From the NCBI GenBank assembly GCA_035578905.1, contig JAQJVL010000160.1, positions 186,001 to 250,000 of the forward strand: 64,000 bases of DNA. The letters are read 5' to 3'. The number at the start of each line of letters is the position of its first letter. Position 1 is the first letter of the stretch. The notes beneath the pieces are model-generated. The model was not told where the DNA came from. It worked only from the letters and a program-made list of their open reading frames with translations, and searched no databases. The position numbers were made by a program, and so were the translations under genes. Positions 21,827 through 35,030 of the stretch are shown here, in pieces. The DNA comes from Stictocephala bisonia. Taxonomy: Eukaryota; Arthropoda; Insecta; Hemiptera; Membracidae.

Positions 21827-24210
21827 ATTAAGGTGCCGACCAGGCTCACCCATCTGCCCGTAACCTTCCGCTGGTTCTGCTTTATAAATTCCATCGGTAT
21901 CCAAAGGTTATGATCCACATTATTTTAGTTTTCATAAATTTGCATCAGAATTTGGGCGTACTATTTTTCATATAGCAACTCTCATACTTTATTGTTTTAT
22001 TTGGAACTCTGAGATCTTGTTTCTTGATCTCAAATCTCTTCTTTCTTCACGTACCACGTCGACCAATCTTGTTGGTGTAGTCGATCAGGTGTCAGTGTTT
22101 TCCTAGTTGTTTTATACAAACGTTGATAGTTTGTTGTTAATATGAAGTACTATTTACAACTTAAATAATGTTATGGTAGGCTACATTAAATATTGTATTT
22201 TTGAACTTTCACATAGTGAAAATAACACTTATATTTACTGCAATTAAGACATTACTTTGTAGCCAAGCAAGTAACAATGAAAAAGAGTACATTGTACAGA
22301 ATTGAAATTTTTATTTTAATACATTTACTAATACTTTGGTACAATGGTTTACACAGCCGCATTATTGCTGTACAAATTCATGCAAAAACTAAGTACATTG
22401 CCCTGTCAAGAATACTAGAATGTATGTGAGTGTATGCAGTAAAGTAAATTGGTAAAATTTGTATACCACATATTTTTTATTTTAAGTTTTTTAAATCCTA
22501 CAAGGGCCCCTTTTTAAATGAAAAAAAACTGTTGTCAAAAAAATGTACGTACTTGGTAAGAAAAATATTAAATACATTTTTCTAAATTTAATTTACGAGT
22601 GAACTCGCAGCGCTGTATAATAATGACCCTCACTTCCAGAGATAATGAATATGACAGAACTACCTGTCATGAAAGTGGATGCAGCTTCAATACATCCAAC
22701 ATTTTTACTATTATGAAATCTTTACAACATTTCATCTATCCGTCGTCTGATTGGTTCCGTGGAGAAGCAATACAACAATAATTATTGTTCATTTGTATTA
22801 AAGTAAATTAGTTTCCGTATCATCGACATGTATGTCTGCCCTAAATAAGTGTAAATTATTGAAAAGAAATTGAATAAAAGTACAGGCAAAATACTTTTAT
22901 AGTACTTATAACTCAATCGGTACTAAACCTTGGAATCAGACAAATATAAAATCGAAAGAAAGTAGTCTATTATGCATTTAGTTCTTAGACATGGGCTTTG
23001 TTCGCGTTTGTCAAGTTTCTTTTCTTGTATGGTCAGTTCCAAGTATGTTTTGTCCAACAGGAACACTTGGTGTATACTAACAAGAATGCCCCTCAGGCTC
23101 TGTGCCCATTGTCGTCAGTGGAGAAAGGACTGGTTCAACATAAAATGTTCATTATAGCTAATGAAGTTTGTGACGATTTCTAAACTACCTCAAGGGGGTG
23201 TACATAAATAGAAAACTAATTATATGTCATACTAGGTGTTCCGACATTTGTTTTTTTCAAGCGTGAACATATTTCAGACCTGGAGAGGGTTGATAAACCT
23301 CTACACGGTGGTGTTGGGTGTTTGATTGGATGACTCGACAGAGTGTGGCTGCTGTTTTGACGCGGGTGTTGTACCAAAATAACAGCCCTGAGGGGTAGCA
23401 ACTGCTGATACTTTATTTTAGTATTAAAGAAGTTCTGAAAGTACCTTTGGTTTTCTAGTAACGAAAATCGTCTCAACGGGCATTAATAGTGGGACAACCC
23501 CAAAAAGAGTTTGTCACCCTACCAGTAGCTATCCTAGTTTGATTTTCTATTTAATCAACAGTTTTATTTAATTAACAATGGTAGAGTTGGTTTATCTCCA
23601 GTAGGCCTATCCGTTCCTAGTGACTACCATTGCCACTGTATTCAACAATCTTAATTTGTTGCAATCTAGTTATTGGAAGATACGTGACGGGTTGCAACAC
23701 GGAGATAAGACATGCCTGAGTGCCAGGGCAACGCTATGAAAAGGCAGTCGTCTTGACACTAGTTCAATCATTAAGTCCAACGTGCACTGCTATCGAATGA
23801 TCACCAAAAGCCGTTGCCAAATTGAACCGACCACCCAAGGCAAGATTTTCTCTGAAACTCTTAATCACGACTTTAGTTCGTTTGGCCTACCCAATACGTT
23901 CAATTCCTTTCTCTTATACAGATGACACTTTGAACAATAAATGCCTTCATTTGATAGTAGAAGTACTGGGAATATAGGCTACTCATACCAGAATACCGTC
24001 TTTTTACATATGGTAAAGCTGGAATGGAATAGCTACATTAACAGTGTTTTAGAACGGTTTGCTGTTCCATGTTTTGAGCAATCGCAACAGATGCAAAACC
24101 TACTGGAATCATCCCTGATATTGTTGACTGCCACTCTGATTGTAGCCAAACCTGTGTATTCCGAAAATCCTGTGTTGCGCCAGAAGAAACGTTGCATAAC
24201 ACTGTGTTAC
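21827..24210. other. Non-coding stretch, no recognised gene
   Basis: Apart from the second dispersed repeat copy at 22345-22450, I see no gene or strong structure. Short frames at 22599, 22972 and 23941 have no recognisable content and no convincing splice borders. Confidence 0.5.
22345..22450. repeat. Dispersed direct repeat, copy 2
   Basis: Partner of 19688-19795, sharing TTTACACAGCCGCATTATTG, CATTGCCCTGTCAAGAAT and GAATGTATGTGAGTGTATGC-like blocks. It carries no coding capacity. Confidence 0.75.
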
Positions 24211-24374
24211 GCCAAAGACACAGTCGTCCTTGGCCAGTGTCGAGTCATCGTTGCCCTCGGAAGACCTTGACCCCTCCACCCGGATGCCTTGTCCACTTCC
24301 GTGCCGTGTGGGCAGGGTGACAATCACTGTGTCACCTTCGATCCGCCCGGACAGAACTGTTGTGGCAACCGTCC
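24211..24374 (-). CDS. Possible internal exon of an unknown gene (strand uncertain)
   Basis: A GC-rich island (24200-24380) in AT-rich DNA. On the minus strand it is open from an acceptor-like TGACATTCAG|GGAC to a weak donor GGC|GTAACA, reading TTVLSGRIEGDTVIVTLPTR and later STLAKDDCVFG, with about two thirds G/C in third positions. The opposite strand is also open (SSLPSEDLDPSTRMP, VGRVTITVSPSIRPDRTVV) behind an acceptor-like CCTTGGCCAG. Only one can be real, and the island could also be an old repeat or a CpG-rich regulatory patch. I recognise no domain on either strand. The other exon candidates in this window are on the plus strand. Confidence 0.3.
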
Positions 24375-24849
24375 CTGAATGTCATATATTATTAACTGAA
24401 TCTATATTATGTCTCTAGTACACTCACTTTCACAATTATTATGAAAATGTTATCTTATGTAAATTAATTAATGTTCAATGTAGTAATGACGTGGTCCGTT
24501 TGGCTATTTTAAATGGTAAAACATTGTAGACCCTATTACCAATCGTAGAAAATATGTTATTAGTCCATAATTATATCTTAAAATAATATTGTAAGGATGT
24601 TAGGTTTGTGGTAAATATTCACGTATGGTAAAACAGAACGGTAATCAATAAAATAATATATAATTAAAATAAATATCGGTTTTGGACAGTATATAAAATT
24701 ACATCTGCCTAGACATTAACCTCTATTTAATAATGAAATTGACTGTATTCAATATGATAAATAATTTATTAAAATAAACAACAGAATTTATTTGGTATGA
24801 ACTGTTACTATTCGACATGATGAATAATGTTATTGAGTAAGATAAATGT
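24375..24849. other. AT-rich spacer leading into the 59-bp satellite
   Basis: No gene. The last 130 bp contain degenerate forms of the satellite unit that follows (AATGAAATTGACTG, AAACAACAGAATTT). Confidence 0.55.
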
Positions 24850-26565
24850 TCTGCAGGGAAATAATGGAATTTTAACAGGATAAATAAAGGTATCAATTGT
24901 GATTAATATTCTGTAGGGAAATATTGGAATTCAACAGGATGAATAACGATATCAATTGTGATTAATATTCTTTAGGAAAATATTTAAATTCAACAGACGA
25001 ATAATGATATGAATTGTGATTAATATTCTTTAGGAAAATATTGAAATTCAACAGGACGAATAATGATATGAATTGTGATTAATATTCTTTCGGAAAATAT
25101 TGAAATTAAACAGGACGAATAATTATATGAATTGTGATTAATATTCTTTAGGAAAATATTGAAATTCAACAGGACGAATAATGATATGAATTGTGATTAA
25201 TATTCTTTAGGAAAATATTGAAATTAAACAGGACGAATGATATGAATTGTGATTAATATTCTTTAGGAAAATATTGAAATTCAACAGGACGAATAATGAT
25301 ATGAATTGTGATTAATATTCTTTAGGAAAATATTGAAATTCAACAGGACGAATAATGATATGAATTGTGATTAATATTCTTTAGGAAAATATTGAAATTC
25401 AACAGGACGAATAATGATATGAATTGTGATTAATATTCTTTAGGAAAATATTGAAATTAAACAGGACGAATAATGATATGAATTGTGATTAATATTCTTT
25501 AGGAAAATATTGAAATTCAACAGGACGAATAATGATATGAATTGTGATTAATATTCTTTAGGAAAATATTGAAATTAAACAGGACGAATAATGATATGAA
25601 TTGTGATTAATATTCTTTAGGAAAATATTGAAATTCAACAGGACGAATAATGATATGAATTGTGATTAATATTCTTTAGGAAAATATTGAAATTCAACAG
25701 GACGAATAATGATATGAATTGTGATTAATATTCTTTAGGAAAATATTGAAATTAAACAGGATGAATAATGATATGAATTGTGATTAATATTCTTTAGGAA
25801 AATATTGAAATTCAACAGGACGGAAAATGATATCAATTGTGATTAATATTCTTTAGGGAAATAAAAAAAACTGTATCATTTGTGATAAATATTCCACTAT
25901 TTCCAACAGGATGAATAACTGTATCAATTGTGATAAATATTCTTTAGGGAAATAATGGAATTCATTAGGATAAATAATGGTATCAATTGTGATTAATATT
26001 CTGTAGGGAAATATTGGAATTCAACAGGATGAATAACGATATCAATTGTGATTAATATTCTTTAGGAAAATATTGAAATTCAACAGGACGAATAATGATA
26101 TGAATTGTGATTAATATTCTTTAGGAAAATATTGAAATTCAACAGGACGGAAAATGATATCAGTTGTGATTAATATTCTTTAGGGAAATAATGGAATTCA
26201 ACAGGATAAAAAAAACTGTATCATTTGTGATAAATATTCCACTATTTCCAACAGGATGAATAACTGTATCAATTGTGATAAATATTCTTTAGGAAAATAA
26301 TGGAAATCATTAGGATAAATAATGGTATCAATTGTGATTAATATTCTGTAGGGAAATATTGGAATTCAACAGGATGAATAACGATATCAATTGTGATTAA
26401 TATTCTTTAGGGAAATGTTGGACTTCAACAGGTTAAATAATGGTATCAACTAAAATAAATATTTTGTACGGAAATAACGGAATTCAACAGGTTAAATAAC
26501 GGTATAAACTTTTATAAATATTCTGTAGGGAAAATGGAATTCAACAGGATAAATAATAATTTTGA
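24850..26565. repeat. 59-bp AT-rich satellite array (about 29 copies)
   Basis: Units of 59 bp contain TTGTGATTAATATTCTTTAG, GAAAATATTGAAATTCAACA and GGACGAATAATGATATGAA. The core (24990-25830) is very uniform, with variants TTCAACAGG/TTAAACAGG. The edges are diverged (GGGAAATAATGGAATTC; GGTATCAA). A compound block containing a run of A then CTGTATCATTTGTGATAAA recurs at about 25,863 and 26,206, so the 3' part has been duplicated as a larger unit. Confidence 0.95.
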
Positions 26566-27506
26566 ATTCGGAAGGACAATCGTTTTTCAATGGAATAAAA
26601 AATATCGGCTTATATATGACGGCATTCAATTGGTTTGTCTCGGCGGAAGGGGAGCAAGGTTGCGCCTTGCTCAACCAAGTACGTTGACGTTATCGCCTCG
26701 GTGTGGTCGACGGTAACCTTCTATCGGAAACAGCTTGTTTTATTGCAAAACCTATCTACTTCATGTCTTTGAGAGAACAAATTAGAATACCAAGCTAGAG
26801 TAGTTGTGTTCTGGTTCTGTTTAGGCAGAAAGTACGAGGTATACGAACATTCCATTTACCTACACATGTACGGTAAAATAGACCCACCCACCGATACCCG
26901 CACATTGAACACTAAGTTTCATATTATATATTGATTAACTAGTCGACACCCCTTGCTTTGATACGAGGTAGTTCTCTACGCTTGCTTATCCTTCCTCCCT
27001 TTTTCTCTTTAAACAAGCACATCAACGTAAAAACTCAGCCGGCTCCCGTTCTCCTAGATAACAAAGTTTTATAGTGTATAAAACTATAAGTCTACTTTAG
27101 GGGGATGCAAAGTAGTGCCAACATGGCAGAGTTAATAGAAGCGATATTAAATATTTCATAATGAAAAATAAATTGCCCGAATTGTTTTGTCATGTTTATG
27201 TTTTCGTATCAGCTCTTTGAAAAAATCAAATTAATGCCAACGTTTCTCTTTTAAAGAAGCATTTCGTAAAAATCTTTCTTAGCGGGTCTCTGAGATTCAA
27301 AAAGCTAACTTCCCTTCAAATTTCATCTACATCTGTTTAGTGGTTTCGTGGTGAATGCGTACATAGCTTTGGATTTTATGTATTAAAGTTACTTTATATT
27401 CAGATTTCCCATTGACCAGTATTGTATGGATTTTTTGCAACAATAAATGATCTACAGAGGTAAATAAAAGACCAGTATTGTATCGAATCGTTGTCTCTCC
27501 CGATAG
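26566..27506. other. Non-coding stretch with old repeat signatures
   Basis: It contains a GAGCAAGG/CCTTGCTC hairpin (26652-26672), a segment at 27050-27100 (AGATAACAAAGTTTTATAG, then AAGTCTACTTTAGGGGG) related to the tandem repeat at 60995-61590, and at 27305-27362 an AAATTTCATCTACATCTG plus GTGGTTTCGTGGTGAATGCG stretch of the kind common in arthropod interspersed repeats. The last 100 bp would be intron in front of the exon at 27507. Confidence 0.45.
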
Positions 27507-27756
27507 CAGCCACACTGACAGACGATGTCGTGGCGACACTGAGATGTTGGACGACCCAGCCAGGGGCAAGCCGCCGCCCAAGAACAGCAGCAGGCATGGC
27601 TGGTTCACCAAGAGCTCTTCCAACAGCACCCTTCCTTCGGCAAAGCCGTCCAACAGTTGGTTCTCCTCCCTCAAGAGGCCGTTGCGCCGCAAGAGCAGCC
27701 AACTGCCGCCCACTAAGCCTCGGCTCTCCCGCTCTGCCTGGGACATCGCCCACACG
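27507..27756 (+). CDS. Internal coding exon of an unrecognised host gene
   Basis: This 250-bp GC-rich island has the marks of a real exon: a pyrimidine tract and AG (GTCTCTCCCGATAG) before it, and an in-frame donor (CACACG|GTAACA) after it. One plus frame has strong G/C preference in third positions, unlike the AT-rich surroundings. It encodes about 83 residues, Ser/Pro/Lys-rich and basic, with pieces such as GKPPPKNSSRHGWFTKSSS, NSWFSSLKRPLRRKSS and SRSAWDIAHT. This looks like an intrinsically disordered, possibly phosphorylated segment of a larger protein. It starts after two bases of a codon and ends on a codon boundary. A second AG three bases on (NAGNAG) could shift the start by one residue. 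I do not recognise the protein. A very long repeat-filled intron would follow. Confidence 0.6.
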
Positions 27757-28067
27757 GTAACAAGCCACCCTTTCAGTTTTAGAGTAATCGTTTTACTGTC
27801 TGTCAATTATCAGTTGAGTTCCTGATCCCAAGAAATTTTGTTAAAAAAAAGGGGAAAAATGTCAGACTAAATGTTGTAAATGTCAATGTAATGGGGAAAT
27901 GTCAATTTCATGTCCTTGAGGCTACATTTCATAATTATTCATCCGTGAGGGAAAACATTTTGTATTAAGTATTGAATTTCAGTTCCGTGTGGCAGAAATC
28001 AATGTTTGACACTTTCATTTCAATGGTAAACTATTGACGGAAGTGTTTTAAAAATATCAAATATATT

Positions 28068-31000
28068 CCCCTTTTGTAAGAAATAAGGTTTAAAAACATT
28101 CAGTGCCATAATAGTGGGGAAAAAATTTAATAAATTACGTTATTATATTTAGTCTATAAATATGAACATTTCATATTCTCATTTTTTCACTTTACATTTT
28201 ACGGGTGAACTAATATTTTTAAAATTTTCTTTTTACTTGGTGTTAAGCTTATGGACCTTTAATGTGTGCTTTGGGTCCCATGTGTATTTTTGGTTGTTCT
28301 ATTTTTAATAATAGGGTAATTGAATAATTGTTCAAAACATTTATGTATACATTTATGTCAATTTAAAATGCTTAGTTCTGTTTATCAAAGTAGACACAGT
28401 TTTCAAAAGATATCTTTTAATGATTGTTGCAAGAGTGTAGCTTCCGTATTGTAGTTACAGCCTCGTTGTTTGTTAAATATTGTATGTTGAGGCTCTACTA
28501 CGCCTTCGGGTTGTGGTCCAAATGTGCTGTTTGTTCTCCGTACATGAAGTGACAGGCTGTGTCACCCTATGTACAGCTGGGTCTGTGTCACATGCCAACT
28601 AACAGATTGATATTCCCACTTCAATTCCTGTACCTGTTAAAATATTTGGTCGGATCATATAGGAGTTTGATCACTTTGTATGAAGGTAGGGAAGTGGATC
28701 ATTTAATTTGGAGCTTTTTTCACAATATTGTTTGATTTTCATTTAAAGAGGCCTGAAGTGGTCAGCCATCTTGAATATAATATTCTCCATTTGACCAATA
28801 TGTTTATAATAAATTCGCGGACTATTTTAGCAAAATGTAGTTCATGTATGGTTTTTGAATTTTGAAAGATAAAGGTGCATTGCTATAATCGAATTTTCGT
28901 TGTTGTGGGAAATATACTTTTATGTTGTGTCTGATTAAATTTTCAGAATCTAAAATAGTTCAAAATACTGTATCGATTAATCGTTATTTTTATAAAAATG
29001 TTTAGTGACTGAAACTATCTATATTTATAAGACTTACGATTAAACAGTTTGGATATCGCTGTGTAAAATCTTCTATCGGTTGGGCTGCACCTGTGTGATA
29101 AATTTTATTTAGCTCCAGCTCCCCTCCCCCTCGTAACTAAACATAGAACAATATCTATAAAAAGTGGCTATGAAATCCCTTACTGATTACACGAGTCCTT
29201 TTAAATTACAAAATATTTGTTCAAAGCGAAGCCAACTGATGTTCACTTCTCGGGAAACAATTGTACTAAACCACACAACATTCGCGATGTCACAGTAAGT
29301 TGGGTAAGAGTCCAGCCTAATTTTCCCCATACGTTTGGTTAGGAGTTTGCTTTTCCTGTGTGATATACTAGTCTAGTGGTGTTGAAAGAATTAATATTAA
29401 CAGTAATTCCACATCAATTATGGGTTCGCAATTTTCATAAAACGTCCGAGAGAACATTACAATTCATAATTATTGTTTCTTCTTCGTTATATCAATCACT
29501 TCAAATACAGCCGATGAGGAATTTTATTACTTTTTATACTTTTACAAGTTCAGAGCATCGCAAATGCTTAGTCCACTTAAGTCTAAAAATACACAATTCA
29601 AAGAAGACATGTGTGGGAAGTTCCACGTGAAATAGCATTAGGCCTAATAAGTGTTGTTATAACGTCGTTTGTACTTCCTTGTGTATTATAATGTCAGTCA
29701 CGTGACCTTGAATCTGGTATGTCAGGTATATCACCTGGGGGCAACAAAGAGCTGCGGCGAGTCAGCCAGCGCTAAGTAAGGTACTCTGCCGCTATTTCCT
29801 GGAAACACCGTCAGATGGCGCGTCCTAGGACTTTGACCCCACACACATTGGAATAGAATATATATTTATTTTGCATTTTTTCACATATTTCCTTCATTTA
29901 TTTTATCAAAAATAATAACTAGGTGTTCTCTCTAGGCTGGCAGTTTTGAGAATATCATCACTTTCAATTCCTTAGAGTATTTTTAGCTCAAACGAGCACC
30001 ATCAGTACAAGTTATTACCAATATAAACTAAACAAGTATTTCTTTCTTAAGAGTGCCTTCCTTAAAAACTAAAATATGTACCATCTTCATAAATTAATAT
30101 GTTTTGAGAAATATACTACAAATATAACTAAACTAAAATGAAGTTGACTAAACTAAAAGTACTGTAAAAAAGTGTGAAAACAATAAAACTTATTCATGTA
30201 TCCAATAAAACAAATATTACTCTTATTTGTTATTATCAAGCAATGGAAATATTACAGCTTATTTTTCTTCAATGTTTTCATGGCTAATGTAAGATAGAGA
30301 GAGATTTGTGCAAAGACGCAATCGCAGTGCTGTTTTGTAATTGGCTCTCATGTGTACACAAGGTGTCCCGTAAATCTAAAATAAAGTATTGAGTAAAAAC
30401 TACAAGTTTTCTCTCTTGTGAAATTGGATCTTAAAATTCCGTACGGTCTTATGGGAGTTTCAAAATTTCCTCAAAATAAATTAATCCGAAAATATTATAA
30501 GATTTGTCTGGAGGATAGAATAACACAACTGAATAAATGAACTTCAAAATCATTATTGAATGAGTTTCTAATCAATGTATAGCATATTTTATTTCTCAAA
30601 GTTTGATTGGCTACAATTTTCGAACTTTGCTTATAGCTATACTCTGGAAACGACTAATGGGACTTTTAAATTTGAAGAGAACATTTTTTACAGTCAATTA
30701 TTATATATACGAAACTAGTCTAAATTCACTCACCTTAAGAGGTTAAAAGTAATTCATGTTTTGGAAAGTAATTATTCAGATTAAACTGTTGAATCTCCCA
30801 TAAAACTGCAGGGACGCTCCAGATCAAATTTCACAAGAGAATTAACTCTTGATTTTTAATCAAGAATTGTGGTTTAAATTTTGTTCTAGAGACTTAAGGG
30901 ACACCCATTAATGTTAAATATATAAATAAGAATTTTGCCATAAAAAATACGGGATAATTTTTTATGTCCACGGCGTCAACAAGGTTTTCACGATTATATA

Positions 31001-33430
31001 TATGGATATGCCCAGTTTTAAAAAGTAATCAGATGCCCAGTGCCACAAACTGAATGTTCACTTCTGGTCACCTGGATATGGTAGAGCCATGGTGGTGTTA
31101 TGGTGGAATAAATATTTGCTTAGATGCTGAATAACATCTGTCTTTGACTCTTGAGCGTATTGTATATAAGTATTGTATTGTATGAAAAAAAAACATAAAT
31201 ATGTTATTATTAAATAAACTTTGTGAATGGATTTAGCTCGTACTTATTCAAACCTTGCTATCTAGGGCGAATCCGCGACACAGGAGCGCCTCTTACCTGG
31301 CTAAGGGGTTGTCATAAATAATTTTCGCTAGGGGTGCGACTCAGGAGCGCCTCCGAAAAGGGGTGGGGAGGCGCTCCTGTGTCGCACCTAAAACTACCTG
31401 TCCTCGGCACTCTACCTGCTTCCTACCTGCTATCAAGCTCAGCTCGCGGGGCCTTCTAAATACTTACCAATCTAATATCACAACGGCTACTATCATACTG
31501 ACTTTGTTAAGTGCACTGCATATTTTTTAGGAGTAATGGTTACATTGATTCTGTAGGGGTTATCCTAAAAGACCAATCAAAACTATTAATCACGTTTCTT
31601 AATCATATTTCATTTTATTTGAATTAAACTTGCAATAGTGGTTAAACTATTGCAGACTTGTTTTAAAACAAGTTTATAATCGTACAGACAGAAAACATCT
31701 ACCCTTGTTCATGCACAGTATCTACCTTGGTCTTCGGAGGTGGGCCACATCGTGTTTACCACATCAACTCCCGAGGACTAAAATAATGATGTGTTTATAG
31801 TCATCTTTTAAAAAAAACTATAAACTTTATACTTTTTAGTTTTATGTAAAAGGAACACGTACACACTCTTCATTTGATTATGCCTTGCCCCTTTAACCCA
31901 TGAGTATTAATTATAAAATATTAACCATAGTTTATACAAATTCGTAAAAGCCAAGCAGTGGGTTTTTAAAATTATATTAGTTTTATTACTGGGCAAGTTG
32001 TTTCAAAGAAATTGAAGTTACAAAAAAAGGTAAATAACTACAAATAGGCTTATAAATAACAAATATGTATTTCTTAGTTTTAACACCTAATAATTTGTAT
32101 AACATTCTAAAATAATAAATATACATTTAAATTTAAACTAAATAGTTTGGGTTACACTTACTAATATTTAAAACTTAAAATTTAAAAAAATACTTACACT
32201 CAAACAAAAAATACTATTTACACTCAATCTGTAGACTACAATATTCTAAATAACAAAATATGGAAATTCAAACAAAAAATTCTATTTTACTTTTACTTAA
32301 TATTTACTACAATCTAACAAACAATACTTAAACTCAAACACTATTTAATTCAATCTGTAAGCTACAATATTCTAAAACAAACAAAATATAAAATCTTTAT
32401 ACAATTAAAAAATAAAGACTTTAATTGACTATACTGTACATTATCAGAATTTTCAAATAAATGTGTTATTTGCTTGAGGTATTTCGCCTACAAGGTAGGC
32501 ATTATTGAACAAAAATCAAATTAAATAAACTTGTTTCCAATATATAATAATATAACTGATATAGCATAAGGTGTAACTGTTTTAAAAATTAAAAAAAGAG
32601 TTTTACATTTGAAAGAAGATAAATAACTAAGTTATCAGTTTTATCTAATTAAATCAAGAATTTATTGTGTAGGTGTCAAAATGTTCTGAGAATGGAAAGA
32701 CTATATGTAAGATATTTTATAATTTAATTTGATTTTGACGCTATGCACATTGAATTATCACTCACTAATAAACGTCTTTTGATAATTTACGCTATCTAAA
32801 GACTTCAAAGATTTTAAATATTTGATTGTCATCTACTTGTTGGTTGGTATGAAAATATTGTATTGGATGTGTCTTAATGATAACTGATTCTATTTACATA
32901 AATGTTATAGAACAGTATATGTTAAAGGTATTATCTCGTTTTATTACAAAACTGAAAATATATACCGCAAACAGATGTACTATCAACTTATTACTTTGTG
33001 TAAATGATTTGAATTATTTAATGGCTATTGTTCAAATGATTACATTATTGACGGTTCAACCTGCTTAGCCTTGATTTAATAGAAAGGACCACGAAAAATA
33101 GTTACTTAGGAATACGTCAAACGCCAACCAATCCATGATTTTATGTCTTATACAATAACGTTTTCTATTACTTAGAAGCGTGTCAATGAATCGGACTATA
33201 ACAGCTTATTTCAATGTAGCTTATATTTACAATTTCAATACCTGAAGGTTTTTTATTTCTAAAGTAATTTGAAGTGTATAAAATTTGTTAACAAACCCGG
33301 ATCTTATGTAAATACTGTAACATGTATGCTTATTTTAATAAATATATGTCTATTGCTCTCAAGTTAAACACACTCTCACTATATATATATCAAGACCCCG
33401 TACCCTTGTCAAAACCCTTGTCACATTGGA
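28068..33430. repeat. Large duplicated repeat, copy A (parts P and X1)
   Basis: This stretch aligns by eye along almost its whole length with 36348-41790 in the same orientation, starting at TTCCCCTTTTGTAAGAA and ending near the CTCACTATATATATATCAAG region. Part P (to about 31250) includes a matching short frame (29376-29630; MVLKELILTVIPHQL). A block at 29690-29860 (ACCTGGGGGCAACAAAG to CAGATGGCGCGTCC) is almost identical in both copies. Part X1 begins near the GCGACACAGGAGCGCC hairpins (31275-31385). Copy A has about 80 bp (30320-30405, including CAAGGTGTCCCG) that copy B lacks. No protein domain is recognisable. It may be a large non-autonomous transposon or a segmental duplication of intronic sequence. 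Confidence 0.85.
31336..31385. repeat. GC-rich hairpin, 19-bp arms, in repeat X1
   Basis: The arms GCGACTCAGGAGCGCCTCC and GGAGGCGCTCCTGTGTCGC pair with one mismatch across a 12-base spacer. The same motif (GCGACACAGGAGCGCC) occurs alone just upstream at about 31275. Every X copy has an equivalent hairpin. Confidence 0.85.
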
Positions 33431-33442
33431 CCCGCGAGGGTA

Positions 33443-33481
33443 CGACAGTGGAGCGCCTCAAGGTCAGGCGCTCCACTGTCG
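33443..33481. repeat. Perfect 16-bp-arm hairpin at the X1/X2 junction
   Basis: CGACAGTGGAGCGCCT, a 7-base loop, then its exact complement AGGCGCTCCACTGTCG. A further half site GGCGCTCCACTGTCGC follows at 33526-33541. Compared with the X1 hairpin, both arms have changed from the ACAGG/CCTGT type to the AGTGG/CCACT type, so pairing was preserved. Confidence 0.85.
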
Positions 33482-33539
33482 CAGTTGTGCTATTTCTTGG
33501 CTGACAGTTTTATTAGTTTTTGCCAGGCGCTCCACTGTC

Positions 33540-35030
33540 GCTCTCCCATCTAGGGCCTACCCTATTATTCGATTCTGCGACACAGAAGCGCCTCTTACCT
33601 GGCTGAGGGGTTGTTATAAATAATTTTTGTTAGGGGTGCTACTGTGGAGTGCCTCCCCCCACCTTTTCGGAGGCGCTCCTATGTCGCGCCTAAAACTACC
33701 TGACCTCGGCACTCTTACATGCTTACAACCTCCCATCTATTATAGCTCAGCTCGCGGAGCGTCCTAAATACCTACCAATCAAATATCACAACGGCTACTA
33801 TCATATTTTATAGGTGTAAGTGTAACATAGATTCTGTAGTTGATAGGTCCTAGTAAGGTTTTATCCTAAAAGACCATTAAACACTTTTAATGTACTGTGA
33901 TAAGGATTCTTAATCATGTTTCATTTTATTTGAATTAATAAGTGGTTAAACTATTGCAGACTTGTTTTATAATCGTACAGATATAAGACATCCACGCTTA
34001 TTCATGCACACTAACTATCTTGGTCTTCGGAGAAGGACTGCATTGTGTTTACCACATCAATTCCCCAAGACTACGATAATGATGTATTTATAGTGTTCTT
34101 TTACGAACAAATTACAAACTTGATCCTATATAGTTGTATGTAAAAGGAACACGTAGACACTTCCTTTATCCATGACCTGCCCATTAACCCATGAGTATTA
34201 ATTATGAAATATTACCATAGTTTCTACAAATTTGTACAAGCCAAGGAGTAATTTTTTAAAAATTTTATTAGTTTTATTACCCATCAAGTTGTTAATAACG
34301 AAGCTGTATTGGAGTAAATAGTCATCTTCACTCATTATACTGTACTACATAGTAAAACATTAACACACAAAAAAGAAAATGCCATCAAAATAAAAAATAA
34401 ACCAGTGAAGAAATTTAATTTATCCATAAATTTACTAAAAAAGCAGGTAGTCACTTAAAAGATGTAACAAATAGTCACTTTTAAAATATAAAATCCAGAG
34501 ACATTAATTTACGAAATAGAATGAATTAAATAAACGAAAGTACCGTAAAACCGCTGAACTAAATAGTACAGACAACATGTTTGTATGTACAACATATACG
34601 TATTGAAACTCAAACATAACATGCGATGTATTAATATGTACAGTACATGTTTTCCAAAATATGGAAGAATATTTAAATTTTAACAAGATAATGCGTGTTA
34701 ACACTTACCTACTTTATATCAATTCAAAATGTGAAATTAAACTCAATACTTATATTGTATAGAACACAGAATATGAACAACATGCTAAAAATATGAAAAA
34801 TACATTCAAACAAAGTATTCTTTTTTGAACACTTGCATAACATTTAAAACAATCTGAATTATTTAAAAAAATCAAGATGAAACACAACAAATTATTATAT
34901 TTTTAAGTTTTAACACTTAATATGTATAACATTCTAAAATAATAAAAATACATTTAAATTCAAACTAAATAATATTTAATAATACTTATTAATATTTATA
35001 ACAATCTAAAATATATAAAACAAAGTAGAT
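33540..35030. repeat. Second, truncated X unit (X2) in tandem with X1
   Basis: From CCCTATTATTCGATT this repeats the X sequence: hairpin at 33637-33688 (GTGGAGTGCCTCC/GGAGGCGCTCC), AGCTCAGCTCGCGGAGCG, TCTTGGTCTTCGGAG and onward to ATATTTATAACAATCTAAAA. It is closer to copy B's X (39530 onward) than to X1, sharing TAACGAAGCTGTATTGGAG, which X1 lacks. It stops abruptly at about 35030 where the GC-rich promoter-like block begins. Confidence 0.85.

Noticed and set aside
29376..29630. Short frame repeated in P copies (partner 37675-37905) as a conserved gene
   Set aside because: Conservation of the frame is explained by overall similarity of the duplicated DNA; no domain and no codon bias.
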